A stretch of 64,000 nucleotides of DNA from Allobosea sp. TND4EK4 (GCF_900156025.1 NZ_FTMO01000011.1:34585-98584); one strand, 5' to 3'. Positions 1 to 9,684 are shown, counted from the stretch's first letter. A program made the numbers and translations. The notes: generated by a model not told the origin, from the sequence alone.

Positions 1-827
1 CCCGACATGCCGGTGACGACGTCGTCGGCATCGACATGCGGCCTTGCCCGCGCCATCAGCCAGCGCGTTTCGCCGGCCGGTGTCCGGGTCCGGAATTCCA
101 GCTCGAGCTCGGTGGCCTCGTCGCGACCGTCCGCGATCGCGGCTTCCAGCCGGAGACGATCGCTCTCGACCACGGCCGCCTTCATGTCGTCGTAGCTGAA
201 CGGCTCGTTCGGCAGCAGGCCGAAATGGCGCCGTGAGATGTCCGAACAGGTCAGGAGCAGATCTGGAAAGGTCAATGTCCAGGAGCCGAGCCGCGCACCC
301 GTCAGGATGAAGCGCATGCGTTCTTCCGAGAGGCGCAGATCGGTCGTGCGTCGATCGAGCGCGACGTCCAGCGCGTCACGATCCTTCTCAAGCCGCACCA
401 GGCGGTCGCGCTCCAGCGTCACGTCGAGCTGCGAGGCGAAGAAATAGGTCAGCCGCCCGTCTTTGTCGAAGACCGGAGAGATCAGCACGCGGTTCCAGAA
501 CTTGGAGCCGTCCTTGCGATGGTTGATGATCTCCATCTCGATCTGGGCCCGCCGGCGGATCGCGTCGCGCAGCCGGGCAATATCGGCCGGGTCGGTTTCG
601 GGACCCTGCAGGAAGCGGCAATTACGGCCGAGGACTTCGGCGCGAGAATACCCCGTCAGCCGCAGGAAGGCCTCGTTTGCGAAAACGATCGGATTGTCCG
701 GCTTGTTCGGATTCGTGATCAGCATCGGCATCCGCGTGGCGCGGACGGCTGCGGCGAAAGGATCCGATGATTTTTCGACGCGATCGATTTCTGCGTCGAT
801 ACGCGCATGCTCGTCGCTGGCGCTCAT
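1..827 (-). CDS. LOV-domain sensor histidine kinase, N-terminal part (cut by window edge)
   Basis: The first 275 residues are visible; the rest lies beyond the left edge. Residues about 25-135 form a LOV (flavin-binding PAS) domain. The photoactive-cysteine motif GRNCRFLQGP has its Cys at residue 70, followed by HRKDGSKFWN and the FASQLDVT strand, whose Gln normally contacts flavin. A helical linker (about 138-165) leads into a second PAS-like region starting near SEERMRFILTG. In alphaproteobacteria this arrangement is typical of blue-light sensing kinases of the HWE/HisKA2 type, which often feed the PhyR-EcfG general stress pathway. The kinase domain itself is not in the window, so the output is inferred. 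The gene stands alone, 116 bp from the cco operon end and in the same direction. Confidence 0.85.
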   Translation of the reverse strand, partial: MSASDEHARIDAEIDRVEKSSDPFAAAVRATRMPMLITNPNKPDNPIVFANEAFLRLTGYSRAEVLGRNCRFLQGPETDPADIARLRDAIRRRAQIEMEIINHRKDGSKFWNRVLISPVFDKDGRLTYFFASQLDVTLERDRLVRLEKDRDALDVALDRRTTDLRLSEERMRFILTGARLGSWTLTFPDLLLTCSDISRRHFGLLPNEPFSYDDMKAAVVESDRLRLEAAIADGRDEATELELEFRTRTPAGETRWLMARARPHVDADDVVTGMS

Positions 828-943
828 TCAGGGACCCGTTGCCGCACCTTCACCCCCGCTGCCAACGCGCATGATGATCAGCGCGTGCGAGGAATTAAAG
901 CACTCTGTGCCGCCGGGGTTCCGAAGAGCCTTCGACGAGCGCG

Positions 944-1138
944 TCACGGGCTGCGGGATTCGGCCTCTCGCCCGCGTGCCTCTTCGTCCCGAGCGGCGAG
1001 GTCGTCGTCGCGCAGCACACGCCAGCCCGCGCCCTCCAGATCGGCGAACTGACCGGTTCGCATGCACCAGAAGAAGGCGCCGAGACCGGCGAGGCCGAGC
1101 GCCAGCGCCAGCGGCAGCAGGATGGCGATGATGTTCAT
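944..1138 (-). CDS. ccoS: cbb3 oxidase maturation protein CcoS
   Basis: A 64-residue protein with one N-terminal membrane helix (about residues 3-24, rich in Leu/Ala), then a short acidic and basic cytoplasmic tail containing MRTGQFADLEG. The FxDLEGxxxR pattern after a single helix is the signature of CcoS/FixS, which is needed for maturation of the cbb3-type oxidase, probably for cofactor insertion in the membrane. It begins 2 bp after the stop of ccoI, so it is the last gene of the ccoNOQPGHIS operon. The length is normal for the family. Confidence 0.93.
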   Translation of the reverse strand: MNIIAILLPLALALGLAGLGAFFWCMRTGQFADLEGAGWRVLRDDDLAARDEEARGREAESRSP

Positions 1139-1140
1139 CC

Positions 1141-3333
1141 TCAGGCCTCCTTTGACGGGTTCAGCCGGCCGCGCAGCGCGTTCAGCGTGACGACCAGCGA
1201 GCTCCCGGACATGGCGGCCGCCGCGATCAGCGGCGTGACGAGGCCCGCCACCGCGATCGGCACCGCGATCGCGTTGTAGAGTACGGCGAACCACAGGTTC
1301 TGCATCATCAGCTTGCGAGCCCGGCAGCCGATGGCGATGCTTTGCGCCACTGGCAGAAGTCCGTCGCCGAGGAAGACGACATCGGCGGCGGCCTGGGCGA
1401 GATGGGTTGCGCTGATCGGCGACATCGAGACATGCGCACCGGCGAGCGCGGGCGCATCGTTGAGCCCGTCTCCCACCATCAGCACCTTGCGGCCTTCCGC
1501 TGCGAGCCGGTCGAGCGCGGCGAGCTTCTCCCCCGGCAGCAGCCCGGCCCGAACCTGCGCGATGCCGAGGGCCTCCGCGACCGGCGCGACCGCCTCGGCC
1601 CTGTCACCGGACAGGATCAGGACATCGAGGCCGCGTTGCTTCAGGATCGCGACTGTCTCCGCGGCGTCGGGGCGCAGCTTCTGGCCGATGGCGATGACGA
1701 CGCGCTCGTCTCCGCAGCGCCAGGCAATGAAGGAGGCGTCAGGGTGCTCTGCCCGGGCGGCCTCGGCCTGCGCCTGCGCATCGCAGAAGGCGATGCTGCC
1801 GAGGTGGCAATCGGCGCCGTCGATCGCGGCGGACAGTCCCTGGCCGGCATATTCTCGCGTATCGGCCGCCGGGGCGTGGGCGTTCAGCGCCTTGGCGAGC
1901 GCCTGCGCCAGCGGGTGGCGGCTCGCGGCCGCCAGCGCCCCGATCGCCGCCCGGTGGTTCCCGGGCACCGCCTCGGCATTGAGGATTTCGGCTTCGGGAA
2001 GCGTCAGCGTCCCGGTCTTGTCGAAGACCACCGTATCGACCTCTGCGAGGCGCTCCAGCGCATCGCCCTGCTTCAGCATCACCCGCCGCTGGAAGAGGGC
2101 GGAGGCGGCGACGACCTGCACGGCCGGGATCGCGAGCCCGAGCGCGCAGGGGCAGGTGATGATCAGCACGGTGATCGCGATCACCAGCGCCTGTTGCCAG
2201 GCGAGGCCGAAGGCGATCCAGCCGAGGAAGGTCGCGAGCGCCGTCGCATGGACGAGCGGCGCGTAGAGGCGGGCCGCCTTGTCGGAGAGCCGGACATAGC
2301 GGGAGCGGCTTTCCACCGCCTGGCCCATCAACCGGTCGATCTCGTCGAGCAGGGTCCCGGCGCCGACCGTCTCGACACGGATGCGCAGCGCGCCGGTGAG
2401 GTTCAGCGTTCCGGCATAGACCCTGGCGCCAGCAGCGACCGGGAATGCGGCGGTCTCGCCGGTGACGAGGCTCTGGTCGAGTTCCGAGCGCCCCTGTTCG
2501 ACGATCCCGTCGACACCGACGCGTTCGCCCGGCGCGACGAGGACGAGGTCGCCCGGCGCGATCGCGGCGATCGGCAGCGAGACGGCGTTGCCGTCGGCGT
2601 CGAGCCGCGTCGCCGCTTCGGCCTTCAGGGCCGCAAGGTTGCCGGCGAGGTCGCGGGTGCGCCGCCGCATCAGCTGGTCGAGATAGCGCCCGATCAGCAG
2701 GAAGAAGAGCAGCATCACCGCGCCGTCGAAATAGGCGTGTTGGCCGTGATGCCAGGTCTCGACCACCGACATGCCGAGCGCCAGCACGACGCCGAGCGTG
2801 ATCGGCACGTCCATGTTGACGCCGCCCGCCCGGAGGGCGCGCATTGCGCTCTCGAAGAAGGGTCGCCCGGCATAGGCGGCGGTGGGCAGGGCGATCAGCG
2901 CCGATAGCCAGTGGAACAGGTCGCGGGTCGAGGGTTCGAGGTCGCTGGCATTGCCGGACCAGACCGAGACCGACAGCAACATGATGTTCATCGCCGCGAA
3001 GCCGGCGACGCCGAGGCAGCGCAGCAGGCGGCGTTCCTCGCGGCTGTCGGCGTCCTCCTGGCCGCCGGGCAGGAAGGGATAGGCCTTGAAGCCGAGCGCG
3101 GCGAGGCGCTCGACGACCGCCTCCGGCCGCAGCGCGCCCTCGCGCCACTCCACCGTGACGCGCTTCAGAGCGAGGTTGACCCGCGCGGTCAAAAGCCCCG
3201 CCTCGCGCGACAGCCCGTCCTCGATCGCGTGCATGCAGCCGGCGCAGCGGATTCCGTCGACGGCCAGCTCCATGCCGGCGGTACCGTTCGCGCCGTGCCG
3301 GACGAAGACAGACAAATCCTGTGTGGAGGCCAT
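1141..3333 (-). CDS. ccoI: copper-transporting P1B-type ATPase CcoI/FixI for cbb3 oxidase assembly
   Basis: A 730-residue P1B-type ATPase. It has an N-terminal heavy-metal-associated domain with GIRCAGCMHA (about residues 28-37), then membrane helices, the CPC metal-translocation motif in ITCPCALGLA, the phosphorylation site VFDKTGTLT and the hinge motif MVGDGLNDAPAL. In cbb3 operons this protein exports Cu(I) across the inner membrane to supply the CuB centre of CcoN. It sits between ccoH (2 bp gap) and ccoS (2 bp gap), the classic FixGHIS order. The length is normal and all key residues are present. Confidence 0.96.
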   Translation of the reverse strand: MASTQDLSVFVRHGANGTAGMELAVDGIRCAGCMHAIEDGLSREAGLLTARVNLALKRVTVEWREGALRPEAVVERLAALGFKAYPFLPGGQEDADSREERRLLRCLGVAGFAAMNIMLLSVSVWSGNASDLEPSTRDLFHWLSALIALPTAAYAGRPFFESAMRALRAGGVNMDVPITLGVVLALGMSVVETWHHGQHAYFDGAVMLLFFLLIGRYLDQLMRRRTRDLAGNLAALKAEAATRLDADGNAVSLPIAAIAPGDLVLVAPGERVGVDGIVEQGRSELDQSLVTGETAAFPVAAGARVYAGTLNLTGALRIRVETVGAGTLLDEIDRLMGQAVESRSRYVRLSDKAARLYAPLVHATALATFLGWIAFGLAWQQALVIAITVLIITCPCALGLAIPAVQVVAASALFQRRVMLKQGDALERLAEVDTVVFDKTGTLTLPEAEILNAEAVPGNHRAAIGALAAASRHPLAQALAKALNAHAPAADTREYAGQGLSAAIDGADCHLGSIAFCDAQAQAEAARAEHPDASFIAWRCGDERVVIAIGQKLRPDAAETVAILKQRGLDVLILSGDRAEAVAPVAEALGIAQVRAGLLPGEKLAALDRLAAEGRKVLMVGDGLNDAPALAGAHVSMSPISATHLAQAAADVVFLGDGLLPVAQSIAIGCRARKLMMQNLWFAVLYNAIAVPIAVAGLVTPLIAAAAMSGSSLVVTLNALRGRLNPSKEA

Positions 3334-3335
3334 GG

Positions 3336-3881
3336 TCAGTCCTTCAGCACGATCCGGTTCTGCGAGACGAAGACCGTTTCGCCGGCGCGGGTGGCGGTGA
3401 TCGCAAGGTGCCAGCGGCCGGCATGGACCGCGTCCAGAGAAGCGGTGTAGGTGCCCGGCGCGGTTTCGCGCAGCGTCGCCTGGCGGTCGAGCGCATGGGT
3501 GGCGGGATGGTCGAGCGCGGCCTCGACCGCCAGCCCCGTGATCGGCGCGCCGAGCCGGTCGCGCAGCCGCAGGCTGATCACGGCGCCCTCGCCCTGCCGG
3601 CGCGCCGTGCCTTCCGCCTGCCAGCCGCGCTGGTCCTGCGTCCGCATGCGGTCGAACTCGCTGTTGAAGCGCTGGCTGCTCTCATAGGCGCTCTTCACGT
3701 CGAGACCCGGCATGGTCCGGATCGCGAAGGTCATCATCGTCGCGTTGACGCCCGCGACGACGAGGAAGAACCCGACGAGGCTGCCGAGCACCAGCCGCCC
3801 CGTAACCTCGAAGGGTCGGCGCGGCAGCGGCGGGGCGGCGGGCAGGTCGAGCGGCATGATGACGACTCCGCAACAGGACAT
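3336..3881 (-). CDS. ccoH: cbb3 oxidase assembly protein CcoH/FixH
   Basis: A 181-residue protein with one membrane helix (about residues 30-52, LVLGSLVGFFLVVAGVNATM) and a periplasmic domain containing the family hallmark SAYESSQRFN. FixH/CcoH is a stable accessory subunit that helps assemble the cbb3 complex. Two starts are possible. The ATG at 3881 has AGGA a few bases upstream and lies 12 bp from the ccoG stop; a second ATG at 3857 has GGAG 8 bases upstream and would give 173 residues. I kept the longer form. The gene lies between ccoG and ccoI on the same strand. Confidence 0.92.
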   Translation of the reverse strand: MSCCGVVIMPLDLPAAPPLPRRPFEVTGRLVLGSLVGFFLVVAGVNATMMTFAIRTMPGLDVKSAYESSQRFNSEFDRMRTQDQRGWQAEGTARRQGEGAVISLRLRDRLGAPITGLAVEAALDHPATHALDRQATLRETAPGTYTASLDAVHAGRWHLAITATRAGETVFVSQNRIVLKD

Positions 3882-3893
3882 GGTGTCCTCGAT

Positions 3894-5330
3894 TCAGGGG
3901 GCGATGAAATGATCCTGCGTCCGGACGACCTCGCCCGCGAAGAGATCCGACGCCGTGAAGGTGATGGTCTGGCTCTGCTCGAGCGGCGTGTCGTGCGGCA
4001 CCGTGACGAGCACCCGGATTTCACGCGAGGAATCGGGGCCGACGGCCACGATGGGCCTGAGATCGGCGGTGGCCGAGACTCCGACCGCCTCGATCGTGAC
4101 GCCGGACGGACCGGAGACCGAGAGCGCGAAGGGCCGCGTCTCCGGCCGCTTGTTGAGCAGGCGCATGGTGTAGGCGTTGCGCATCGAGCCGTCCTGGAGC
4201 CTGACGAAGAGCGGCGCGCGCTCGTGCAGCACCGAGATGCCCGCCGTCGCCCGCGTCGCCAGCTGCCAGAGCATGGCGCCGCCGACCAGGACGATCAGCC
4301 CGAGATAGATCAGCGTGCGCAGCCGCACCGGCCGATAGACCGGGGCCAGCCCCGCCTTCCGGCGCTCGACATTGGCCTCGGTGTCGAAGGCGATCAGCTT
4401 CGGCTCCCGGCCGACCTTGTCCATCACGTTGTCGCAGGCGTCGATGCACAGGCCGCACTGGATGCAGTCGAGCTGGGAGCCGTCGCGGATGTCGATCCCC
4501 ATCGGGCAGACCACGACGCATTGGTGGCAGTCGATGCAGTCGCCCGCCGGCTTGCCCTCGCTGCGCAGCCGCGCGGCGTGCTTGACGGAGACGCGCGGAT
4601 CGCCGCGATCGTAGCGATAGGTGACGTTCAGCGCCTCGTCGTCGGTCAGCGCGGCCTGGATGCGCGGCCAGGGGCACATGAACTTGCAGACCTGCTCGCG
4701 CATATGGCCCGCGAGCGCATAGGTCGTGAAGGTCAGGATGGCGATCCAGACATAGGCCATCATCGGCGCGGTGAAGGTGGCGAGTTCGCGCACCAGCGTC
4801 GGCGCATCGGCGAAATAGAGCACCCAGGCGCCGCCGGTCCACCAGGCGATCATGACCCAGGTGATATGCTTGGCCGCCTTCCGCCAGAGCGTGTCGAGGC
4901 TCCAGGCCATGCTGTCGCGCAGCATACGCTCGCGTCGGTCGCCCTCGAAGAAGCGCTCCACGGCGAGGTAGAGGTCGGTCCAGACCGTCTGCGGGCAGAG
5001 ATATCCGCACCAGATGCGGCCGGCGACGGCGTTCATCAGGAACAGGATGAAGGCCGCCATGACCAGCAGGCCGGTGAAGTAGTAGACCTCCTGCGGCCAG
5101 ATCTCGATGAAGAAGAAGTAGAAGCGGTTGTTGGCGATGTCGAGCAGCACCGCCTGGTTGGGCAGGTTGGGCCCGCGGTCCCAGCGCAGGAACGGCAGCA
5201 GGTAGTAGACGGCGAGGCAGAGGACCAGCAGCGCCCATTTGAGGCGCCGGAACGGGCCCGATACGCTCTGGGGATAGACCTTCTTCGAGGCCGCGAAGAG
5301 CGGCAGGTCCTCCGTCTCGCCAACAGACAT
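3894..5330 (-). CDS. ccoG: cytochrome c oxidase accessory protein CcoG/FixG (di-[4Fe-4S] membrane protein)
   Basis: A 478-residue membrane protein with several helices in the N-terminal half. A ferredoxin-type domain carries two cysteine clusters, CIDCHQCVVVCPMGID and CIQCGLCIDACD, each suited to a [4Fe-4S] centre. The C-terminal part is an Ig-like periplasmic domain. CcoG is linked to copper reduction (Cu(II) to Cu(I)) during cbb3 oxidase assembly, which fits its place ahead of ccoH and the copper pump ccoI. The start lies 1 bp after the ccoP stop, so it is translated from the same operon. Length and motifs are normal for the family. Confidence 0.95.
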   Translation of the reverse strand: MSVGETEDLPLFAASKKVYPQSVSGPFRRLKWALLVLCLAVYYLLPFLRWDRGPNLPNQAVLLDIANNRFYFFFIEIWPQEVYYFTGLLVMAAFILFLMNAVAGRIWCGYLCPQTVWTDLYLAVERFFEGDRRERMLRDSMAWSLDTLWRKAAKHITWVMIAWWTGGAWVLYFADAPTLVRELATFTAPMMAYVWIAILTFTTYALAGHMREQVCKFMCPWPRIQAALTDDEALNVTYRYDRGDPRVSVKHAARLRSEGKPAGDCIDCHQCVVVCPMGIDIRDGSQLDCIQCGLCIDACDNVMDKVGREPKLIAFDTEANVERRKAGLAPVYRPVRLRTLIYLGLIVLVGGAMLWQLATRATAGISVLHERAPLFVRLQDGSMRNAYTMRLLNKRPETRPFALSVSGPSGVTIEAVGVSATADLRPIVAVGPDSSREIRVLVTVPHDTPLEQSQTITFTASDLFAGEVVRTQDHFIAP

Positions 5331-5331
5331 C

Positions 5332-6231
5332 TTACTGGCCTCCGCCGAGCGAGTGCACGTAGACCGTCAGGGACTTGATCGTGGTCGGATCGAGCCGCGG
5401 GCCCCAGGCCGGCATCACGCCGCCACGGCCGTTGGTGATCGTCTCGGTGATCGAAGCCACATCCATGCCGTAGAGCGTGATGGCGTCGGTCAGGTTCGGC
5501 GCGCCGAGCTCCTGATTGCCCTTGCCGGCCTCGCCATGGCAGGCGGCGCAATTGTCGGCGAAGAGCTTGCGCCCCTTGGCGAGGTCCGCCTTCGGCTCGG
5601 TCGGCAGGCCGGCGAGTTCGCGCACATGGTTCGCGACTGCGTTGATCTCGTCCCGCTTCAGCGTGCCGTCCTTGCCGAAGGCCGGCATCATGCTGACCCG
5701 CGTATCGGCGTCGGTGGTCGCGCGGACGCCGTGCTGGAGGGTCTGCTGGATCGACTCCAGCGAGCCGCCCCAGAGCCAGTCGTCGTCGTTGAGGTTCGGG
5801 AAGCCCTTGCTGCCGGCGCCGCCGACGCCATGGCAGGCGACGCAATTGTCGCCGAAGGCGGCCTTGCCCTGGGCCATCGCGATGCGGAACAGGTTGGGAT
5901 CGGCCTTGATCTGTTCGAGCGAGGCTTCGCCGAGGCCGGCGGCCTGGCTCGCCCGGAGCGTCTTCAGATCCTGCATGTCCTTTTCGATCTCGATGCGGCT
6001 GGCATAGCCGATCACGCCCTTGGTGGCGCCGGTGATCAGCGGCCAGGCCGGATAGACGACCCAGTAGCCGATCGACCAGACGATGGTCGCGTAGAAGATG
6101 CCGAGCCACCAGCGCGGCAGCGGCGTGTTGAGCTCGCGGATGCCGTCCCATTCATGGCCGGTCGTGGCGATGCCGGTATGGGCGTCGATCTCGGGGCCGT
6201 GGGAGGCGTGGGTGTGGTCTTGCGTTGTCAT
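5332..6231 (-). CDS. ccoP: cbb3 oxidase subunit III, dihaem cytochrome c CcoP/FixP
   Basis: A 299-residue subunit with a membrane helix near residues 32-55 (WWLGIFYATIVWSIGYW) and two CXXCH haem-c sites, CVACH and CAACH, each in a separate cytochrome c fold. CcoP receives electrons from soluble or membrane cytochrome c and passes them to CcoO and CcoN. The methionine expected as axial ligand follows the first site in VSMMPAFG and the second in GVMPAWG. It lies 3 bp after ccoQ and 1 bp before ccoG in the cco operon. Confidence 0.96.
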   Translation of the reverse strand: MTTQDHTHASHGPEIDAHTGIATTGHEWDGIRELNTPLPRWWLGIFYATIVWSIGYWVVYPAWPLITGATKGVIGYASRIEIEKDMQDLKTLRASQAAGLGEASLEQIKADPNLFRIAMAQGKAAFGDNCVACHGVGGAGSKGFPNLNDDDWLWGGSLESIQQTLQHGVRATTDADTRVSMMPAFGKDGTLKRDEINAVANHVRELAGLPTEPKADLAKGRKLFADNCAACHGEAGKGNQELGAPNLTDAITLYGMDVASITETITNGRGGVMPAWGPRLDPTTIKSLTVYVHSLGGGQ

Positions 6232-6234
6232 CTC

Positions 6235-6390
6235 TCAATCCTCCTGCAGAGGCTGGAGGGCAGCCTTCTCGAAGCGGCTGCGGTTCTTCGGCCAGAAGGC
6301 GTAGGCGCAGACGCCCAGGAAGATGCCGACGAAGTAGAGCAGGCCGGCCGATTGCGCGAAGCGCGCCAGTACGTGATAGGTCGTTTCCAT
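6235..6390 (-). CDS. ccoQ: cbb3 oxidase small subunit CcoQ/FixQ
   Basis: A 51-residue protein beginning METTYHVLARF, with one membrane helix (about residues 12-34) ending in AFWPKNRSRFE. The small size, single helix and basic exit segment are typical of CcoQ, which stabilises the cbb3 complex. It sits between ccoO (11 bp) and ccoP (3 bp), the conserved position. The ATG is fixed by the helix and gene spacing. Confidence 0.93.
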   Translation of the reverse strand: METTYHVLARFAQSAGLLYFVGIFLGVCAYAFWPKNRSRFEKAALQPLQED

Positions 6391-6401
6391 GGCAGCCTCG
6401 C

Positions 6402-7169
6402 TCAGCGGATGTTCGCCTTGTCGTCGTAGAGCTTGAAGTCGACGAGCGTCCCGAGCACCTGCAGATAGGCGATCAGAGCGTCGGCCTCGGTGATACGGGC
6501 GGGGTCGCCGTCATAGTCGCGGGCCTGCGATTTCGGATAGCGCTTGGCGAGGTCGTCCTGTCCCGGATGGTCGGGAGTCGCCTGCGCCTTGAGGTCGACC
6601 ATCGCCGCGGTGATCATCTCGTCGCTGTAGGGCACGCCGCCGAGGCGGTTGGCCTTCATCTCCGCTGCGATCTCGCGGGTATCCAGCTCGTTGCGGAACA
6701 GGAACGGGTAGCCCGGCATGATCGACTGCGGCACGATCAGCCGCGGATCGGTCATGTGCAGGCGGTGCCACTCGTCGGAGTACTTGCCGCCGACGCGCGC
6801 GATGTCGGGCCCGATGCGCTTGGAGCCCCACTGGAAGGGCTTGTCGTACATGCTCTCGGCGGCCAGCGAGTAGTGGCCGTAGCGCTCGACCTCGTCGCGA
6901 AGCGGCCGGATCATCTGGCTGTGGCAGTTGTAGCAGCCCTCGCGGACATAGATGGCGCGGCCTGCCAGCTCGAGCGGGGTGTAGGGGCGCATGCCCTCCA
7001 CCTTCTCGATGGTGTTCTTCAGGTAGAACAGCGGAGCGATCTCGACCAGGCCGCCGACCGAGATCACCAGCAGCACGCCGATGATCAGGATGATCGAGTT
7101 GGTCTCGAAGATCTTGTGCTTGGACCAGAGCGAACGCCGGCCGCCGGTGGAAGTAGCAGTGGTGGACAT
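6402..7169 (-). CDS. ccoO: cbb3 oxidase subunit II, monohaem cytochrome c CcoO/FixO
   Basis: A 255-residue protein with one N-terminal anchor helix (about residues 23-46, [21 protein letters not shown]) and a single haem-c site, [11 protein letters not shown], which is highly conserved in CcoO. SIMPGYPF supplies a likely axial methionine. CcoO passes electrons from CcoP to the catalytic subunit CcoN on the periplasmic face. It starts 12 bp after the ccoN stop and precedes ccoQ. Confidence 0.96.
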   Translation of the reverse strand: MSTTATSTGGRRSLWSKHKIFETNSIILIIGVLLVISVGGLVEIAPLFYLKNTIEKVEGMRPYTPLELAGRAIYVREGCYNCHSQMIRPLRDEVERYGHYSLAAESMYDKPFQWGSKRIGPDIARVGGKYSDEWHRLHMTDPRLIVPQSIMPGYPFLFRNELDTREIAAEMKANRLGGVPYSDEMITAAMVDLKAQATPDHPGQDDLAKRYPKSQARDYDGDPARITEADALIAYLQVLGTLVDFKLYDDKANIR

Positions 7170-7181
7170 GGGTCTGGGTCC

Positions 7182-8846
7182 TTACGCAGCCGCAAGCTGG
7201 GGCTGGAGGGCGGAATCCTGCTCGGAGGCCTCGGCGGCTCCGGTGCGGACGGTCATCCAGAGGTTGAAGGCCATGATCAGCGCGCCGACCAGGAACAGCG
7301 CCCCGCCGAGCGCGCGGATGACGTAGTAGGGATGCATCGCCGCGACAGTCTCGATGAAGGAGTATTCGAGGAAGCCGAGCGAGGTGTAGGCGCGCCACAT
7401 CAGGCCCTGCATGATGCCGGCGACCCACATCGCCGAGATGTAGAGGACGATGCCGAGCGTCGAGATCCAGAAGTGCCAGTTGACGAGCTTGAGGGAATAC
7501 AGCTCGCGGCGGTTCCAGAGCCACGGAACCAGGCAATAGATGGCGCCGAAGGAGACATAGGCGACCCAGCCCAGCGCGCCGGAGTGGACGTGGCCCACGG
7601 TCCAGTCGGTGTAGTGCGAGAGCCCGTTCACCGCCTTGATCGACATCAGCGGGCCTTCGAAGGTCGACATGCCGTAGAAGGCCAGCGAGACGACCATCAT
7701 CCGCAGCACGGGGTCGGTCCGCAGCTTGTCCCAGGCCCCCGAGAGGGTCATGATTCCGTTGATCATGCCGCCCCAGGAGGGCATCCAGAGCATGATCGAA
7801 AAGGTCATGCCGAGCGTCTGCGCCCAGTCGGGCAGGGCGGTATAGTGCAGGTGGTGCGGCCCGGCCCAGATGTAGAGGAAGATCAGCGCCCAGAAGTGGA
7901 TGATCGAAAGCCGGTAGCTGTAGATCGGCCGGTTCGCGCGCTTCGGCACGAAGTAGTACATGATGGCGAGGAAGCCGGCGGTCAGGAAGAAGCCGACCGC
8001 GTTGTGGCCGTACCACCACTGGAACATCGCATCCTGCACGCCCGACCAGACGATGTAGGACTTCGGCGAGAGCAACGAGGCCGGGATGGTCAGGTTGTTG
8101 CCGAGATGCAGGACCGCGATGGTCAGGATGAAGCCGAGATAGAACCAGTTCGCCACATAGATGTGGGGTTCCTTGCGCTTGGCCAGGGTCGCCACGAAGA
8201 CGAGCAGGTAGACCACCCAGACGACGGTCAGCCAGAGATCGGCGTACCATTCCGGCTCGGCGTATTCCTTGCCCTGGGTGATGCCCAGCAGGTAGCCGGT
8301 GCCCGCGATCACGATGAAGAGGTTGTAGCCGAGGATCACGAACCAGGGCGACAGGTCGCCTGCCAGCCGGGCCCGCGACGTGCGCTGCACGACGTAGAAG
8401 GACGTACCGAGCAGGACGTTGCCGCCGAAGGCGAAGATCACCGCCGAGGTGTGCAGCGGGCGCATCCGCCCGAAGCTGATCCAGGGCAGGTCGAAATTCA
8501 GCGCCGGGAAGGCGAGCTGCAGGGCGATGATCAGGCCGACGGTGAAGCCGGCGATGCCCCAGAACATCGCCGCCACGGTCGCGAACTTGACCGGCGCCAT
8601 GTTGTAGTTCGGCTTGCCGTCGATCTCCTGCGGCACGGGCAGGGTGCGCCCGTCGAAGCTGCGATTGCCGATGAACAGCACCGTCCCCAGCGCGGCAAGG
8701 ATGCCCACCACCGCGTGGAAGGCGTAAGCGCCGCTATCGGTGAGACTGGCGATCAGCAGCAGCCCGATGGCTGCGATCATGGAAAGGCCGATGCCCAGTA
8801 GTTCCCCGGCCGTCAGCCTCCTGACCGGATATCCTGTCGCTGCCAT
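7182..8846 (-). CDS. ccoN: cbb3 oxidase catalytic subunit I CcoN/FixN
   Basis: A 554-residue, about twelve-helix haem-copper oxidase subunit. Visible histidine-bearing helices include [30 protein letters not shown] and the segment with [13 protein letters not shown], giving ligands for haem b, haem b3 and CuB. It reduces O2 at very low oxygen tension and pumps protons. The reading frame stays open far upstream of 8846, but the ATG at 8846 ([10 protein letters not shown]) gives the usual CcoN length; longer forms would run through the FNR box. It is the first gene of ccoNOQPGHIS. A perfect FNR/FixK box lies about 70 bp upstream, so anaerobic or microaerobic induction is expected. Confidence 0.95.
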   Translation of the reverse strand: MAATGYPVRRLTAGELLGIGLSMIAAIGLLLIASLTDSGAYAFHAVVGILAALGTVLFIGNRSFDGRTLPVPQEIDGKPNYNMAPVKFATVAAMFWGIAGFTVGLIIALQLAFPALNFDLPWISFGRMRPLHTSAVIFAFGGNVLLGTSFYVVQRTSRARLAGDLSPWFVILGYNLFIVIAGTGYLLGITQGKEYAEPEWYADLWLTVVWVVYLLVFVATLAKRKEPHIYVANWFYLGFILTIAVLHLGNNLTIPASLLSPKSYIVWSGVQDAMFQWWYGHNAVGFFLTAGFLAIMYYFVPKRANRPIYSYRLSIIHFWALIFLYIWAGPHHLHYTALPDWAQTLGMTFSIMLWMPSWGGMINGIMTLSGAWDKLRTDPVLRMMVVSLAFYGMSTFEGPLMSIKAVNGLSHYTDWTVGHVHSGALGWVAYVSFGAIYCLVPWLWNRRELYSLKLVNWHFWISTLGIVLYISAMWVAGIMQGLMWRAYTSLGFLEYSFIETVAAMHPYYVIRALGGALFLVGALIMAFNLWMTVRTGAAEASEQDSALQPQLAAA

Positions 8847-8915
8847 GCTCTTGCCCCGATTGCCTCGAATACGAATTGGTCGCATTCGGATTAGGCGCGG
8901 GCCGATTTCGCGGCC

Positions 8916-8929
8916 TTGATGCAGATCAA
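8916..8929 (-). promoter_or_regulatory. FNR/FixK box upstream of ccoN
   Basis: The 14-base palindrome TTGATGCAGATCAA matches the TTGAT-N4-ATCAA consensus without mismatch. Its centre lies about 76 bp upstream of the ccoN start. With class II spacing (centre near -41.5) this would place transcription start near 8881. It overlaps the last codons of the upstream regulator gene, whose recognition helix carries the E-x2-S-R residues that read this sequence. Confidence 0.9.
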
Positions 8930-9684
8930 GCTGGCCGCTTCCAGGAGCGATAGCGCGGCGCCTTGCCCGGTTGCACGGGGATGACGGCGGCGCCGAGCCG
9001 CTCGATATCCAGCAGGATGACGCCGCCGGGGACGATCGCGAGCGAGCCTTCGGCCGCCAGGCGCCCGAGGATGCGGCTGACGGTTTCGATGGCGAGTCCG
9101 AGATGGTCCGCAATATCCTGCCGGCTCATCGGCAAGGCGAGCATCGGCACGCCGTCCTTCAGCGGTTCGGCGCGGCGGTGCAGGTCGAGGAGGAAGCTGG
9201 AGATGCGCTCCTCGGCGGTCTGCCGGCCGATCCAGCTGAGCTGCCGGCGCAGCCGCGACAGATCAGCGCTGGCCCGCTCCAGCAGGCGGCGGCCGAAATC
9301 CGCATCCTTCGCCACCAGGCGCTCGACATCGCTCCGGTCCAGAAGGCAGAGCGTGACCGCGTCCACGGCCTCAGCCGAAAGCTCGTTCGGCGAGGCGGAG
9401 AGGTTCAGGACGTCGCCGGGAACGGCGAAGCTGACGATCTGCCGCCGGCCTCCGGAGAGCGTCTGGAACAGGCGCACCATGCCGCTGTGGACAAGCGCGA
9501 GGCGCCCGCAGGGCTCGCCCTCCCGGAAGATGATCTGACCGGCCGGAATGCTTGCCGCTTCGTGGCGCAGGCCGCGGCTGCTGGCATCCAGCCAGGTGCA
9601 ATGGCCACAGGGCCGGGCCGCCGCACCTGGGGTCGAGGGCAGCGTCGGTTTGGGTGTCGGCGGGAGTGATTCGAAAGGCGGCAT
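8926..9684 (-). CDS. Crp/FNR-family oxygen-responsive regulator (FnrN-like)
   Basis: A 252-residue Crp/FNR protein. Residues about 45-130 form the cyclic-nucleotide-type sensor fold, followed by a dimer helix and a C-terminal helix-turn-helix. The recognition helix ETVSRILG has E200, S203 and R204, the FNR-type residues that read TTGAT. Possible [4Fe-4S] ligands are C26 and C29 (CGHC near the N terminus) and C113, which lines up with FNR Cys122. The residue where a further N-terminal Cys is usual is Ser35, and a fourth Cys is at 59. Whether a cluster forms is therefore uncertain. It follows hemN by 19 bp and lies just upstream of ccoN. It probably activates both through the boxes at 8916 and 11104. 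Confidence 0.88.
   Translation of the reverse strand: MPPFESLPPTPKPTLPSTPGAAARPCGHCTWLDASSRGLRHEAASIPAGQIIFREGEPCGRLALVHSGMVRLFQTLSGGRRQIVSFAVPGDVLNLSASPNELSAEAVDAVTLCLLDRSDVERLVAKDADFGRRLLERASADLSRLRRQLSWIGRQTAEERISSFLLDLHRRAEPLKDGVPMLALPMSRQDIADHLGLAIETVSRILGRLAAEGSLAIVPGGVILLDIERLGAAVIPVQPGKAPRYRSWKRPA

Noticed and set aside
860..930. Sigma-EcfG promoter for the LOV kinase gene (GGAAC-N17-CTTT)
   Set aside because: The -35 is perfect but the -10 reads CTTT instead of NGTT, so I do not claim it.
3321..5378. Plus-strand open frame of 685 codons opposite ccoG-ccoH
   Set aside because: Same reason: a mirror of ccoG and ccoH, with Arg/Glu/Gly-rich low-complexity translation.
6225..8801. Very long plus-strand open frame (858 codons) opposite ccoO-ccoN
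   Set aside because: It mirrors genes that are certain from motifs. In high-GC DNA the opposite strand often stays open. It has no ribosome site or recognisable domain.
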